A stretch of 64,000 bases of DNA from contig JAEYUO010000042.1 of NCBI GenBank assembly GCA_023432465.1, positions 41,296 through 105,295 on the forward strand, written 5' to 3'. A model generated the notes under the pieces. It did no database searches. It had not been told where the DNA came from and saw only the letters and a program-made list of their open reading frames with translations. This document shows positions 50,757 to 59,690 of this stretch, in pieces. The translations under genes and the position numbers were made by a program. This DNA is from Planctomycetota bacterium (lineage in GTDB: Bacteria; Planctomycetota; Phycisphaerae; Phycisphaerales; UBA1924). The stretch's first letter is position 1. Each line of letters opens with the position of its first letter.

Positions 50757-53700
50757 TGAATGATCTCCGGCTTACGCATCGTTTGGGCCTCGTCGAGGCT
50801 GACAAACACACCACCAAGGTACGGCACCGCCGTCACCCGAACACCCCGGAGCGAAGCCATCAACGCCATGATCATGAAATCGTGGGTCACGGCAACCACC
50901 CGCGAGCGCCCGGCCGTCTCGCCCGCCGCCAGCGCCGCGTCGATTGCCAAACGGGCGAAGTCGTGGCAGGGGATGAGGATGCCCCTGTCGAGCGACCCAT
51001 CCATCCACGCGGTCATCAAGCCGGCCCAACCAAGCCGGCGCTTCACCGTCTCATAGGCGTCCGTGTCGGCGATGCGGAAGTTCACCAGCGCGTCGATCCG
51101 GCGGACTTCCGATTCACTCACGCCAACAGCCTCCGCGATCGCGGCTGCAGTTTCGACGGCCCGGCGAACCGGGCTCGACGCTATCAGCACACCATTGCCG
51201 AGGACCCTCCCCAGCCGCAGCGCGGTGTCGCGCCCCTGATCTGTCAACTTGACGGCGTCCCTCTGTACGGCATCCAGACCGGCAAAAGACGGTCGTTCGC
51301 CGTGGCGCAGGAACAGAACCCCACCGTTTTGCCCCCACACATCGGCGGCCATGTGCTGCGGGTCCAGGATGGTCGCCGGCGACGCTCCGGCTTGCGGACG
51401 GCGTGGTGGCTTGGCGAATATCGCTGCGATCTGCTCCTCACGGTTGATTCTATCGGCCCCCTTTCCGAGCCCCGACGGCTCGTACAGGTAGAGGGGCTCA
51501 CGAATCCACGTTGGCCGCGCCGCCATCTCCACAATCGGAATCATGAAGGCCCAGTCGACGGCGATGTCGACGTAGCGATCAGCGAGCTTCAGGTCGTGAT
51601 CGGGGATGGCGTCGAACAGGCGCCTGCGGAATGTGCGAAGGTGTTGCCAGACGTTTCCTCCACGCGATTGCCGTGGACCGTCGAACGACACAGGATAATC
51701 GGCGTGCTTGTCGGTGCGGAGCATCGAGCCGACCGTCACGTCCGCGCCCTTCAGATACTCACTCTCCAACCGATCCAGAACGGAGCTCCCGATGAGAGCG
51801 TCATCGAGGTCGAGGGTGATGATCACGCTGTCGGGATTTGTGCAGACGTGACGGATCGCCAGCGTCATGTTCGCCAGCTGCCCCCGCCGCTCGCGGGGCT
51901 GGATGAGCGTGACCCGCTCACGCCAAGGCTCGATCGCCAACCTCAGCGACTCGCGAGCGAGTCCGGAAGAGCAGTCGTCGATGATGACGGCACCCCAGTC
52001 CTGCCGTTGCTGGGACGCGAGCGATTCGAGGCACCGGGCTGCACGCCCTGGCGGCACGTTGCGCCCTGTGATCACGAAGACGAAGGGTTCGGATCGATTT
52101 CTGGGCACCCAGAGGAGCGGCCCGCCGACGAGCTCCACCCGACCCATCTGCCCTGCTGGCATGTGTCCCTGTTCCACCAAGTCCATCAGGAGCATCCAGT
52201 CCATTACCGACCGCTTGAACTCGTTCGGTGGATGGATGAACGCGGCCTGAGCTCCGCCTCCTCGAAGTGACACGATGCTCCCTGCCGCGGCGGCAATGTC
52301 CATCGAACGATGCCATGAGTGCTGTGGAGCACCTGCATCCGGTTCGTTTGGAAATGGGCGTGCCGCCATCAATCTGGCCTTGTGGAGGAGACATCCGCGA
52401 GCCTCGACGCGCCACGGACCGCCGTCGTTGCCGGGTGTGAAAGGCTGCGACGAGGGTTGCGGGACGTTCAGCGACACGGTGACCGCATGCGGTGTCGCCT
52501 CAATCGCCGCGATCATCTCGCCGAGATAATCGTGAGCGCGGTCGCCACGGCTGATCAGGAGGTCCGAGTCAACCTGGAGGATGTAATCGCCCGTGCAGGT
52601 CTCCATCGCCAGCAGCGGAGTTGCCAGGGGAGCACCCTGGCTCGTGTGTGTCTTGTCCGACTCGATGCCAAACCACTCTTTGACGATCCGGCGTGAATCG
52701 CCGCCAACGCCGGGCCCTTGGACGATGCGGTCGATGATGCCGCGCCGCAAGAGCCGCTCGGCTGCCTCCTGGAGGGCATTCCAATCCGACCCCGCGTGCT
52801 GTCGCACAAAGCCGTCGCGGAGCGAGTCGATGGCTAGCACTCGCTCCTGGAATGTGCGGGGACCCTCAAGCTGTGCGACCAGGTGGGCGACCTGCCGCTC
52901 GAGGGTCGTGGCCTCCATCGCGCACGTTTTGATGACGAGCGCAACCGTCCGGGGCGGTTTGGGAACGGGAATGGGTCGGCACACGAGCGTGATGAAGTCC
53001 GACGCAGGCTCGAAGCGCTCGGTGTCCACTGTGCGGCTTTCAACACGACGGTCCACTTGGATGCCGTGGCGCAGGAGGTCCCGCTCCACTCTGGCCAGCG
53101 GCCTGTGGAACTCGCGGCGGCCGGTGCCGGTCTCCGCGTTTTCGGTGTACCAGAACGTGTCCTCGTAGGTGACGCCCACAGGCAACTCACGCCAGCGGTG
53201 GAGCGAAGTGGGGCCGCCAAAGGTGGCGAAGGGATTGCAGAAGGAGATGACCAGTAGACCGTCGTCGCGGATCGACGCACGGAGGTCTGCCAGGGCTCGC
53301 TCGTATTCCGGTTCATCTCCGAGCTCGCAGATCACGAGCGAGCACACTACCGCATCAAAGGGGGCGTGGGCCAGCGCGGCTGTTCGCTCATTTGTCAGAA
53401 CGAGACCCTTTGGGATTTGCCCCAGCTCCGCCCACTTCGCGGGCATCCCTTCGCCGGGGTCGAACCCGACGGTCTGCAAGCCCGCTTCAGCGAGGCGGCG
53501 GGCGCTTCGTGCCTTCTTGCCGCAGCCATAGTCAAGGACTCGCTTCGCCGGGGACTTGAGGAGGATGTCGTCTACCGTCGCGGCAACGATCCGCGTCGCG
53601 GAGGGCTTCTCCTCGTTCAGCGCCATCCAGAACCGGTTGAATCCGTCGAGTTCGGGAAGGGTCTTGTCCGTGAGTGCGCGTCGCATCAGTTCTTCGAGGT

Positions 53701-56644
53701 CGGCGCGGTGGGGCCATCGCCAGGTCAGCCACGCTCGCTCTGCCATCGCGCGATAGCCCGCGTCCGTAAACGAACGAACGTCCGAGCCGTAGTCAATGAG
53801 CTTGAGACCGGTCGCCGACACCCGCAGGTTCTTCGGGTGCATGTTTCTGAAAACGATGCCGTTGGCCTTGCACTCTCGAAGTAGACCGATGATCTCTGTC
53901 CCACGCCCGCCAGCGTACGGTTCGCTCGGCTCGAACGGGTACACCACCAACAGCGTGCCGTCCTTGACCTCGACGCGTGCAAGCGGATACAGATGCCGCG
54001 CATGCTCGAACTGATCACGAAAGTGTGTAAGCGTGGCGAGCGTGTCGTGGTTCGGACGACGCTTGAGCAGGTCGAAGACCTTGTAGACCCGATCCTCGTC
54101 GGTGAACACGATGCCCTCCCCGCCCGCCCCCAGGAGGCGAGCGGACTTCACGCGGTACACCGTTTTCAGGAGAGCCCTGGCACGGCGTTCACGGGAGGCC
54201 GCCAATCCCTTATCGATGTCTCCGAGGTCTCCGAGCGTTGCTCGGTACTCGCTGATCAGGCCGTCCATTGAGGTGAACGCGGCTCGAATGTCGGCGTCGG
54301 GCACACTGTTCCGAATCCGGTCCGCGAACTCGGCCACCGCTGATGGCTTGAAGTTCCCGCAGATGCGGTCCATCTCCTCTCGAATGCGTGCGAGGTGGAT
54401 CGTGTGCTCCCCGGCGGCCCATTGTGATCCCGCCTGTGCCATCCGCGCGGCCAAGTGGCGGACGCTCTCCGCCAGACCGACGATGCGCCACCCGTTGAGC
54501 GTGAGCGCGGCGAGCCGCTCAGAGATGTACTTCTTGACCAGCCGTACGGCCGCGTCGAGTTCAGTGGAGGTCCACGCCAACAACGGCTCGCGGCGCTTGT
54601 TGGCGGGACGCTGTTGCACGACCTCGTTTGCAGCGCGATAGAGCGCGTAGCCGAGAACATCTTCCCACAGCGTTTCGTTCTCGAGCTTGGCCCGCTTGGT
54701 GGATGATCGATCGTGGCGCACACCTGCTGCAGGGTGCATGACGATGTTCAGGCCAAGTTGGTCTCGCATCAACTGAGCGGTCAGCATGTCCGAACGGCGG
54801 ACATACCGGTCACCGAACCGTGCCAGGGTCTGCGGGTACTCCAGGAGAACGCGCGGGTTGAAGAAGACGGTGGAGCCGCCCCGCTGTGCGGACGCCTGAC
54901 CGCTCGATGGCGACAACTCCTGAGCGTTGACCCGAAGGGGGCGGAAGACCGCCTCGCCGGCCAGAAGGCGATCGATTTTCGAAGCGACGAATTCGAGCGT
55001 CTCGGCGGCGATCTGGCGGTTCGTCTCGCGGGGCAGCGAGAACGGGGTCTCCAAATGCTCCGTGTACTTGGAGAGGTCGTAGTAGGTGTCGCGCAGAATC
55101 GCCCGTGATGCGAAGTCGGCGGCGGAACGGTCCGGCAGCAGTGCATTTGGGGCCGAACTGCCAAGCAATCGAAGATGATTGTCAAGGTCCACCAGCTGAA
55201 CACGAAGCGTCGCGGTGAACGGGAGCGGAGCGGCGTCGGTATCAGGTCCGATGACGACGTCGACACCTGCGTCTTGGAGGGCGCACAAGGTCGCTAGGTC
55301 GGGTGACGGCCTGGACTCCGCAAGGCCGTCCCCGCGGTCAATGTGGATCGCCAGACCCTTGTCGTCGTCGAGAATCCATGCCCAGGCGCCGGGGAAGTCT
55401 TCCGCCGCTCGAACGACGTAGGTGTTGAGAACGGTTCGGGTGACTGCGATCGGAAGGCGTTTGCGTGTCGGATCGGGGGTGTCGATCAGCCGTCCTTGGG
55501 CCCAGTCTTCTCGCTGTTGCTCGATCGTCACCAGATGGATGTCGAGGCCTTCGGCTCTGAATTGTTCGACGAGGGCGCGGAGCGGGCGCTCATCGCCCGT
55601 TGGGAGAGGGCCATTCTCGATGACGACAACACGGACCCTCGAGATACCAGGGTCGGACGCAAGCCGGTGCAAGTCGTCGAGTAGCCCATGAACGTGGTCG
55701 CGGGGCTTCGCGTCGGTGACGAACCCGATCACCATGTCGACACGCCTCGGTGGCGACACCAGTGGCACTACATCGGTCACGCGGATGTCCGCCGCTTGCA
55801 GGCTCCAGCCGAAGCGCTCATGGGCTCGCTTGGCAGCCTCTACGCGGGCGTCCTCGTCGAAGTGGTCAGCATGTTTTTTCCAGAAACGAGTCAGACCGTC
55901 GAGTTTCGCCGCCGAGGATGGCGCAGAGAGCCGGTCGGGCCGCCCGTCCGCGAAGTGATGCACCGTGTGCTTGTCGACGCGACCAAAGCGCAGGTCCGGC
56001 AGCGCGGCAAGCCTGATGCACAGATCCCGATCGGTACAGCTAGGCAGATGCTCGTCAAAGCACCCGGCCTTCAGCATGGCATCCAGGCGAACGAAAAGGT
56101 TCGACCCTTGGATGTGCTGACCGCGGATGAACTGCTCGCGTGCATCGAGTGCCTTGGGGATCGCTTGACGCTGTCCCTGATCGTCCGGTGATTCGTGACG
56201 AATGAGCCCCGCGGCCACCATTCCGAAGTCGCCCGCTACTGCCTCTTCGAGGCACATCTCAAGATGATCGGGCTCCCACGCGTCGTCATCGTCGAGGATG
56301 GCGACGAAGCACAACTCTGGCCGTGTGAGGAGCCTGGCATCACGGTGAAGCTGATCAATGCCGGTATTCCAAGCGCCCGCCGCGCGACGGGGCGTGCGCA
56401 CGTTGCGCAGCACGGTCACACTGACAGACTTGTCACCCAGAGACTGAATCTGCCGCGCGAGCGCCGCCATGTCCACGCCCGACATCTCCTCCTTGGCATG
56501 ATCGACCACCACGACGAGCCGATCGGGAAGTCTGGTCTGCCGGAGGATCGAGGGGATGGCGCGGGACAGAAGCAGTTCCCTGCGGCCGCGGGTGGCTACG
56601 AGCGCAACGATTGTGCGCCCATCCGAACGAGATGTGGAATTCAC
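50753..56644 (-). CDS. Giant multidomain protein: four GT-like modules, kinase-like, methyltransferase, histidine phosphatase
   Basis: A ~1963-residue soluble polypeptide. In order (residues approximate): GT2 glycosyltransferase 10-280 (VALVATRGRRELLLSRAI; ILDDDDAWEPDHLE); GT-like with WILDDDKGLAI 300-700; kinase-like 830-1010 (LLGAGGEGIVF; GIVFRNMHPKNLRV; LIDYGSD); SAM methyltransferase 1020-1230 (VLDYGCGKKARSARRLAEAG); GT-like with VDSDLLISRGD 1230-1500; GT2 1520-1740 (VFVITGRNVPPGRAARC; IIDDCSSGL; ITLDLDDAL); histidine phosphatase 1770-1960 (FLRHGERPSF; VTHDFMIMAL). No signal peptide or membrane segment is evident. The GTG at 56644 follows AAGGGC and starts just before the fold; GTG 56776 is an alternative. 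The product is unknown; one protein seems to hold a whole glycoconjugate pathway. Confidence 0.85.
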   Translation of the reverse strand: MNSTSRSDGRTIVALVATRGRRELLLSRAIPSILRQTRLPDRLVVVVDHAKEEMSGVDMAALARQIQSLGDKSVSVTVLRNVRTPRRAAGAWNTGIDQLHRDARLLTRPELCFVAILDDDDAWEPDHLEMCLEEAVAGDFGMVAAGLIRHESPDDQGQRQAIPKALDAREQFIRGQHIQGSNLFVRLDAMLKAGCFDEHLPSCTDRDLCIRLAALPDLRFGRVDKHTVHHFADGRPDRLSAPSSAAKLDGLTRFWKKHADHFDEDARVEAAKRAHERFGWSLQAADIRVTDVVPLVSPPRRVDMVIGFVTDAKPRDHVHGLLDDLHRLASDPGISRVRVVVIENGPLPTGDERPLRALVEQFRAEGLDIHLVTIEQQREDWAQGRLIDTPDPTRKRLPIAVTRTVLNTYVVRAAEDFPGAWAWILDDDKGLAIHIDRGDGLAESRPSPDLATLCALQDAGVDVVIGPDTDAAPLPFTATLRVQLVDLDNHLRLLGSSAPNALLPDRSAADFASRAILRDTYYDLSKYTEHLETPFSLPRETNRQIAAETLEFVASKIDRLLAGEAVFRPLRVNAQELSPSSGQASAQRGGSTVFFNPRVLLEYPQTLARFGDRYVRRSDMLTAQLMRDQLGLNIVMHPAAGVRHDRSSTKRAKLENETLWEDVLGYALYRAANEVVQQRPANKRREPLLAWTSTELDAAVRLVKKYISERLAALTLNGWRIVGLAESVRHLAARMAQAGSQWAAGEHTIHLARIREEMDRICGNFKPSAVAEFADRIRNSVPDADIRAAFTSMDGLISEYRATLGDLGDIDKGLAASRERRARALLKTVYRVKSARLLGAGGEGIVFTDEDRVYKVFDLLKRRPNHDTLATLTHFRDQFEHARHLYPLARVEVKDGTLLVVYPFEPSEPYAGGRGTEIIGLLRECKANGIVFRNMHPKNLRVSATGLKLIDYGSDVRSFTDAGYRAMAERAWLTWRWPHRADLEELMRRALTDKTLPELDGFNRFWMALNEEKPSATRIVAATVDDILLKSPAKRVLDYGCGKKARSARRLAEAGLQTVGFDPGEGMPAKWAELGQIPKGLVLTNERTAALAHAPFDAVVCSLVICELGDEPEYERALADLRASIRDDGLLVISFCNPFATFGGPTSLHRWRELPVGVTYEDTFWYTENAETGTGRREFHRPLARVERDLLRHGIQVDRRVESRTVDTERFEPASDFITLVCRPIPVPKPPRTVALVIKTCAMEATTLERQVAHLVAQLEGPRTFQERVLAIDSLRDGFVRQHAGSDWNALQEAAERLLRRGIIDRIVQGPGVGGDSRRIVKEWFGIESDKTHTSQGAPLATPLLAMETCTGDYILQVDSDLLISRGDRAHDYLGEMIAAIEATPHAVTVSLNVPQPSSQPFTPGNDGGPWRVEARGCLLHKARLMAARPFPNEPDAGAPQHSWHRSMDIAAAAGSIVSLRGGGAQAAFIHPPNEFKRSVMDWMLLMDLVEQGHMPAGQMGRVELVGGPLLWVPRNRSEPFVFVITGRNVPPGRAARCLESLASQQRQDWGAVIIDDCSSGLARESLRLAIEPWRERVTLIQPRERRGQLANMTLAIRHVCTNPDSVIITLDLDDALIGSSVLDRLESEYLKGADVTVGSMLRTDKHADYPVSFDGPRQSRGGNVWQHLRTFRRRLFDAIPDHDLKLADRYVDIAVDWAFMIPIVEMAARPTWIREPLYLYEPSGLGKGADRINREEQIAAIFAKPPRRPQAGASPATILDPQHMAADVWGQNGGVLFLRHGERPSFAGLDAVQRDAVKLTDQGRDTALRLGRVLGNGVLIASSPVRRAVETAAAIAEAVGVSESEVRRIDALVNFRIADTDAYETVKRRLGWAGLMTAWMDGSLDRGILIPCHDFARLAIDAALAAGETAGRSRVVAVTHDFMIMALMASLRGVRVTAVPYLGGVFVSLDEAQTMRKPEIIQ

Positions 56645-56899
56645 TAGACGCCCTTGCCGCGATGCCGGATCACCCTTGCGGGGTTCGAGCTCGGGAGGAC
56701 GGCAACACGCCGACTCCGTATGGTCGTGGCAGCCCAGATTTGTGTTGGGGCCGCCGGGGCTTTGACCACATCCCACTCCCGGAATCAGGACGCGACGAGT
56801 GGGTCAGTTGACCCGAGGCCGGCGGTGGGAGGTCATCGTCATACCCACGCGACCGGCTTTCTCGCCAACGTCCCCGGGCGGGGACGAACTGAGCAGATG

Positions 56900-56930
56900 G
56901 TTATATGCTCGAATCGGTTTCGGGTTCCAA
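56900..56930 (-). promoter_or_regulatory. Weak candidate promoter for the giant gene
   Basis: On the minus strand TTGGAA (56925-56930) is 19 bases from TATAAC (56900-56905). The spacing is long and the -35 is 4 of 6, so confidence is low. It lies between the terminator at 56997-57018 and the giant gene. Confidence 0.3.
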
Positions 56931-56996
56931 TTCCGCGATCGGTCGCCCGTAACAGCCTGTTGGACAACCAGTTATGGATTATCCGACCGAAGAGAA

Positions 56997-57018
56997 AGCC
57001 GCGACGAGCGTCGCGGCT
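56997..57018 (-). terminator. Terminator of the 57042 gene
   Basis: AGCCGCGACG-AG-CGTCGCGGCT, a perfect 10-bp arm palindrome. On the minus strand it is followed by TTTCTCTTC, which fits Rho-independent termination of transcripts from the mobile block before the giant gene. Confidence 0.75.
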
Positions 57019-57041
57019 GGGAGCGGGGCGTGATGAACGCC

Positions 57042-57293
57042 TCACTCGTCGAGGTTCGGGAGCGGGCCGTCGGTCGCGTCGTCCCATTCGAGGGCATAGC
57101 GCTCGGCGATGTCCTCGAGGTCGTGCTCGGTCAGGTAGTCGGCGGTCTTCCGCTCCTGGCACACGGCGACCGCGCGGGCAAGGTCGGTCCATTCTTCGAG
57201 CGTGAGCATCTGGTCCTGCCGTGCGCCGAGCAGGTACAAAGCGGCCTGGAGCACGGCCTCAAGTTGCTGTTCGCGGGCGGGCGCGGCGCACAT
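57042..57293 (-). CDS. Small hypothetical protein (acidic)
   Basis: An 83-residue protein ending in an acidic tail (DDATDGPLPNLDE), predicted helical, with no family recognised. It starts 3 bases after the HARE-HTH stop and is likely co-transcribed with it. The hairpin at 56997-57018 ends the unit. Confidence 0.6.
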   Translation of the reverse strand: MCAAPAREQQLEAVLQAALYLLGARQDQMLTLEEWTDLARAVAVCQERKTADYLTEHDLEDIAERYALEWDDATDGPLPNLDE

Positions 57294-57296
57294 GGC

Positions 57297-57746
57297 TCAG
57301 GACCCCTTCCCTGCGACGAAGACGCCGCGCTCGTGCTTCTTGAAGCGGGCCTTGTCGCCCTTGGCGGCGATCTCGCGGATGATGGCGGCGTAGAGCGTGG
57401 CCTCGGGCGTCTTGCCGCCGGGGCTCTTCCACAGGCCCTTCGCCTCCATCTTGGCGATCATCTCCTTGGCCCGCATGGGCACCTCGCTGGCGGCGAGCAC
57501 CTGCGCGGCGGCGTCGAGGGCGCTGACGCGCTTGGGCTTCTTCTCCTTGGGGGCCTTGGGCGCCTTCGCAGCCTTGGGGGTCTTGCCGTTCTTGGCGGGC
57601 GTCGCCTCGCCGGGCTTGCCGTCCAGGCGATCCTTGATCTCGGCGAGCGCCGCCTTGCGGAGGCGGTCGTTCTTCGCCACGCCCTCGGCGCGGGCCGCGC
57701 TCTTGGACATTCGGGCCTTCGGGGCCTTCTTGGTCTTCGTACTCAT
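57297..57746 (-). CDS. HARE-HTH (HB1/ASXL) domain protein
   Basis: A 149-residue protein with a Lys/Ala/Pro-rich disordered N-terminus (about 1-70), then a winged-helix HARE-HTH (SALDAAAQVLAASEVPMRAKEMIAKMEAKGLW...TLYAAIIREIA) and a basic C-terminus. HARE-HTH occurs in ASXL-type chromatin proteins and in bacterial restriction or DNA-modification proteins, where it may bind DNA. The ATG at 57746 has GGAG upstream; an in-frame TTG at 57758 is less likely. Confidence 0.82.
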   Translation of the reverse strand: MSTKTKKAPKARMSKSAARAEGVAKNDRLRKAALAEIKDRLDGKPGEATPAKNGKTPKAAKAPKAPKEKKPKRVSALDAAAQVLAASEVPMRAKEMIAKMEAKGLWKSPGGKTPEATLYAAIIREIAAKGDKARFKKHERGVFVAGKGS

Positions 57747-57774
57747 GCTGGTCTCCAAACTACGGGTGCGGAAT

Positions 57775-57795
57775 CCCGCCGCACGTTGCGGCGGG
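57775..57795 (-). terminator. Hairpin between the 57862 gene and the HARE-HTH gene
   Basis: CCCGCCGC-ACGTT-GCGGCGGG, a perfect 8-pair stem with a 5-base loop between two genes. No T run follows on the minus strand, so it may be a processing or weak stop site. Confidence 0.45.
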
Positions 57796-57861
57796 GAATC
57801 GCGTCCGGCGCGGTCTCCCGCGGCGGGGCGTGGGGTGGCGTGGGGTGGCGTGCGGGGCGGG

Positions 57862-58146
57862 TCAGCAGCCCGCGACGCGCTCCATCTCGCTCAGGACGTC
57901 GTGGACCATCGAGTTGGTGGCGGCGGCGCGGCCGCGGCGGTCGGTCCCGTAGACGACCTTGGCGACCTCGACGGCCTTGGCGTAGCGGGCGTCGCGGTCC
58001 TCGTCGCGTGCGATGTGGGCGATGCAGATGTCCTGCCTGCCCGCGTGGCGCGTGTTCTGCTCGATGGTCACTTCCGCGCCGCGCTCGGTGCGGCTGATCT
58101 TGACGTCCTGATCGTGGCCTTCGATCACAATCGTTCTGATGTTCAT
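57862..58146 (-). CDS. Small hypothetical protein
   Basis: A 94-residue protein (MNIRTIVIEGHDQDVKISRTERGAEVTIEQNTR...) with a likely N-terminal beta sheet and a C-terminal helix; no family recognised. It is one of the small genes of the mobile block, each separated by 30-115 bases. Confidence 0.6.
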   Translation of the reverse strand: MNIRTIVIEGHDQDVKISRTERGAEVTIEQNTRHAGRQDICIAHIARDEDRDARYAKAVEVAKVVYGTDRRGRAAATNSMVHDVLSEMERVAGC

Positions 58147-58176
58147 GGCGTTGCTCCTTGCGGTTCGTGGTTCTGG

Positions 58177-58440
58177 TCACTCGGCGTCGTTCAGGAAGGT
58201 CTCGACGTGCTCGCGGTCCATCCCGCTCATAAACTCGACCAGGTCGATCAGGTCGCTGCGGACCTTGCCGAGGTCGCCCGTGCGGCCCCAGTTGCGCGGG
58301 TCGGCCTTCGCCGCTTCGGCGTGCTTGTCGAGTTCCATCTGCAGGACGTCCATCAGGCGGGCGATGTCGTTGCGGCGTGCGGTGTAGGTCTCGGCGGCGG
58401 TCGGTTCGGGCTTGGTGGTCTTGGGCGTGCGCTTCGTCAT
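58177..58440 (-). CDS. Small hypothetical protein
   Basis: An 87-residue helical protein (ETYTARRNDIARLMDVLQMELDKHAEAAKAD...LIDLVEFMSGMD) with a Lys/Thr-rich start; no family recognised. The spacing to its neighbours suggests a phage- or plasmid-style gene array. Confidence 0.6.
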   Translation of the reverse strand: MTKRTPKTTKPEPTAAETYTARRNDIARLMDVLQMELDKHAEAAKADPRNWGRTGDLGKVRSDLIDLVEFMSGMDREHVETFLNDAE

Positions 58441-58479
58441 GGTCGTGCTCCTTTGGGTTGGTGGTCTCTGGTAAACAGC

Positions 58480-58502
58480 GAAGCCCGCATTTCGCGGGCT
58501 TC
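58480..58502 (-). terminator. Hairpin at the end of the 58501 gene
   Basis: GAAGCCCGC-ATTTC-GCGGGCTTC, a perfect 9-pair stem with a 5-base loop, beginning in the stop codon of the upstream gene. On the minus strand a short TGTTT follows. Confidence 0.55.
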
Positions 58503-58851
58503 AGGTCGTCGGGTGGTTGTCGTTCTTGCGGTCCCAACTCGTCGTGTCCTTGGGTTGGCCGACCGCCCGGAGGTAGTCGACCAACTCGTCGGCGTTCCAG
58601 GTGTCGCCGTCGATCGCGTCGTGCTCGTTGGGGGCGTCGGTATCGCGGTCGATCTCGAAGAGGCGGAAGCCGCCAAGCGACCCGGGGCGCGGGCCCCAAT
58701 GCCCGTCGAGGTGGCGGCCGCGCCCGGTGGGGACCGTCGCAATGTTCCAGGTGCGGCCATCGGGCGTGTGGATCTCAATCGCGGGGATGTGGAACCCGCT
58801 CTTGGCGAGGGTCTTGGCGAGGTCGAGCGTGGTCTTCGTCGTCGCGTTCAT
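58501..58851 (-). CDS. Small hypothetical protein
   Basis: A 116-residue protein (MNATTKTTLDLAKTLAKSGFHIPAIEIHTPDGRTWNIATV...GGFRLFEIDRDTD...) with beta-rich centre and a short Asp/Asn-rich C-terminus; no family recognised. The ATG at 58851 begins at the conserved-looking part; a longer upstream frame overlaps a hairpin (58867-58885, CGCGGGG/CCCCGCG). Confidence 0.6.
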   Translation of the reverse strand: MNATTKTTLDLAKTLAKSGFHIPAIEIHTPDGRTWNIATVPTGRGRHLDGHWGPRPGSLGGFRLFEIDRDTDAPNEHDAIDGDTWNADELVDYLRAVGQPKDTTSWDRKNDNHPTT

Positions 58852-59315
58852 CTTCGTGGTCTCCGTCGCGGGGTTCCGCCCCGCGTTGTGACACATGAAG
58901 CCATGACACTCGTGGACCGGCAAGGCGAATCCGCCCGATTCCGAGCAGAATCGGCGGCCTTTGAGCAACGGCCACATTCGCGTGGGCAACGCGGTGATTC
59001 CGCGCCGACCGACAGCCCTCACGTCGCGCCCGTCGCGCCGCTTCGCCCGTTTGCCACCCGTTGGCCCACGGTTGCCCACGTCGCGTCATTGGCGCTGGGG
59101 CGTACCACCCCCGCCCCGGATCGGCGCTCGGACAGCGCAAACAAACTCTGTCTCCAAGCGCGGCTGTTCCCGCGGGCGTCTCTTCGCCGCCTGGCCCGGG
59201 AAGTACCTACTCCCCCGGTCCTCCCCTGGTAAGGCTTCCGGCTGTAAGGCTCGCGGTAGGCGCGACCTGGCACGCGACTTGCATGGGCGCGGTGGCGGCA
59301 TAGATCGCTGGAGCG

Positions 59316-59437
59316 CACTGCCGCGCACTGTCGCGACAGTCCCTATTGCTGCCTATGCACGCGGGCGCGCAGGGGCGCGCACGCACGCGGAACGACGCCG
59401 GCCGCAATGTCAACTGTCGTGACAGTCCGCGGCAGTG
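59316..59437. repeat. Long inverted repeat with palindromic cores
   Basis: The 24-base arms match each other at 22 of 24 positions after reverse complementing. Each arm includes a near-perfect ACTGTCG(C/T)GACAGT palindrome (59327-59340 and 59413-59426). The two arms are 74 bases apart. Confidence 0.75.
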
Positions 59438-59690
59438 TGCAGCAGGGGAATGCTGCAAGGCATGGGGGAGGCGCGGCCTGGCACATATCCCGCGTGTCCG
59501 AACGGGTGCGTCGATGGCTTGCGGTCGGCACACCGCCGACCTGTTGCGCGCCCCCCCAGGCGTGCATTCGCGCGCGGGGGGTGGGCGCAATAGGTAGAAA
59601 GAGAGGGGGGTGTTGTTGTTTTGTACCTGTTTTCTCGATGTTTCTGCGCCGAACCTCTTGCGCGCAAGAGGCTGCAATAGGCGCAATAGG
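59342..59690. repeat. GCAATAGG octamers, iteron-like
   Basis: Four copies within 350 bases: three direct (59587-59594, 59674-59681, 59683-59690), of which the last two are spaced 9 bases apart, and one inverted (59342-59349). The paired copies sit just before the CTCTTGCGCGCAAGAG palindrome on the minus strand side. Confidence 0.6.
59654..59671. repeat. Perfect 18-bp palindrome
   Basis: CCTCTTGCGCGCAAGAGG, fully self-complementary. It lies about 3 bases before two adjacent GCAATAGG copies and could be an operator or cruciform. Confidence 0.7.

Larger units (their letters stand above)
56645..57041. other. Spacer upstream of the giant gene
   Basis: About 400 bases holding a probable terminator for the small gene at 57042 and a weak candidate promoter for the giant gene (listed separately). 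No further coding sequence is convincing. Confidence 0.5.

Noticed and set aside
50723..52270. A 515-residue plus-strand open frame
   Set aside because: Antisense of the giant gene's histidine phosphatase and last GT module, which have recognisable motifs.
59316..59437. CRISPR array or integron attC sites
   Set aside because: Only two inverted copies, no regular spacers, no cas genes or integron integrase nearby.
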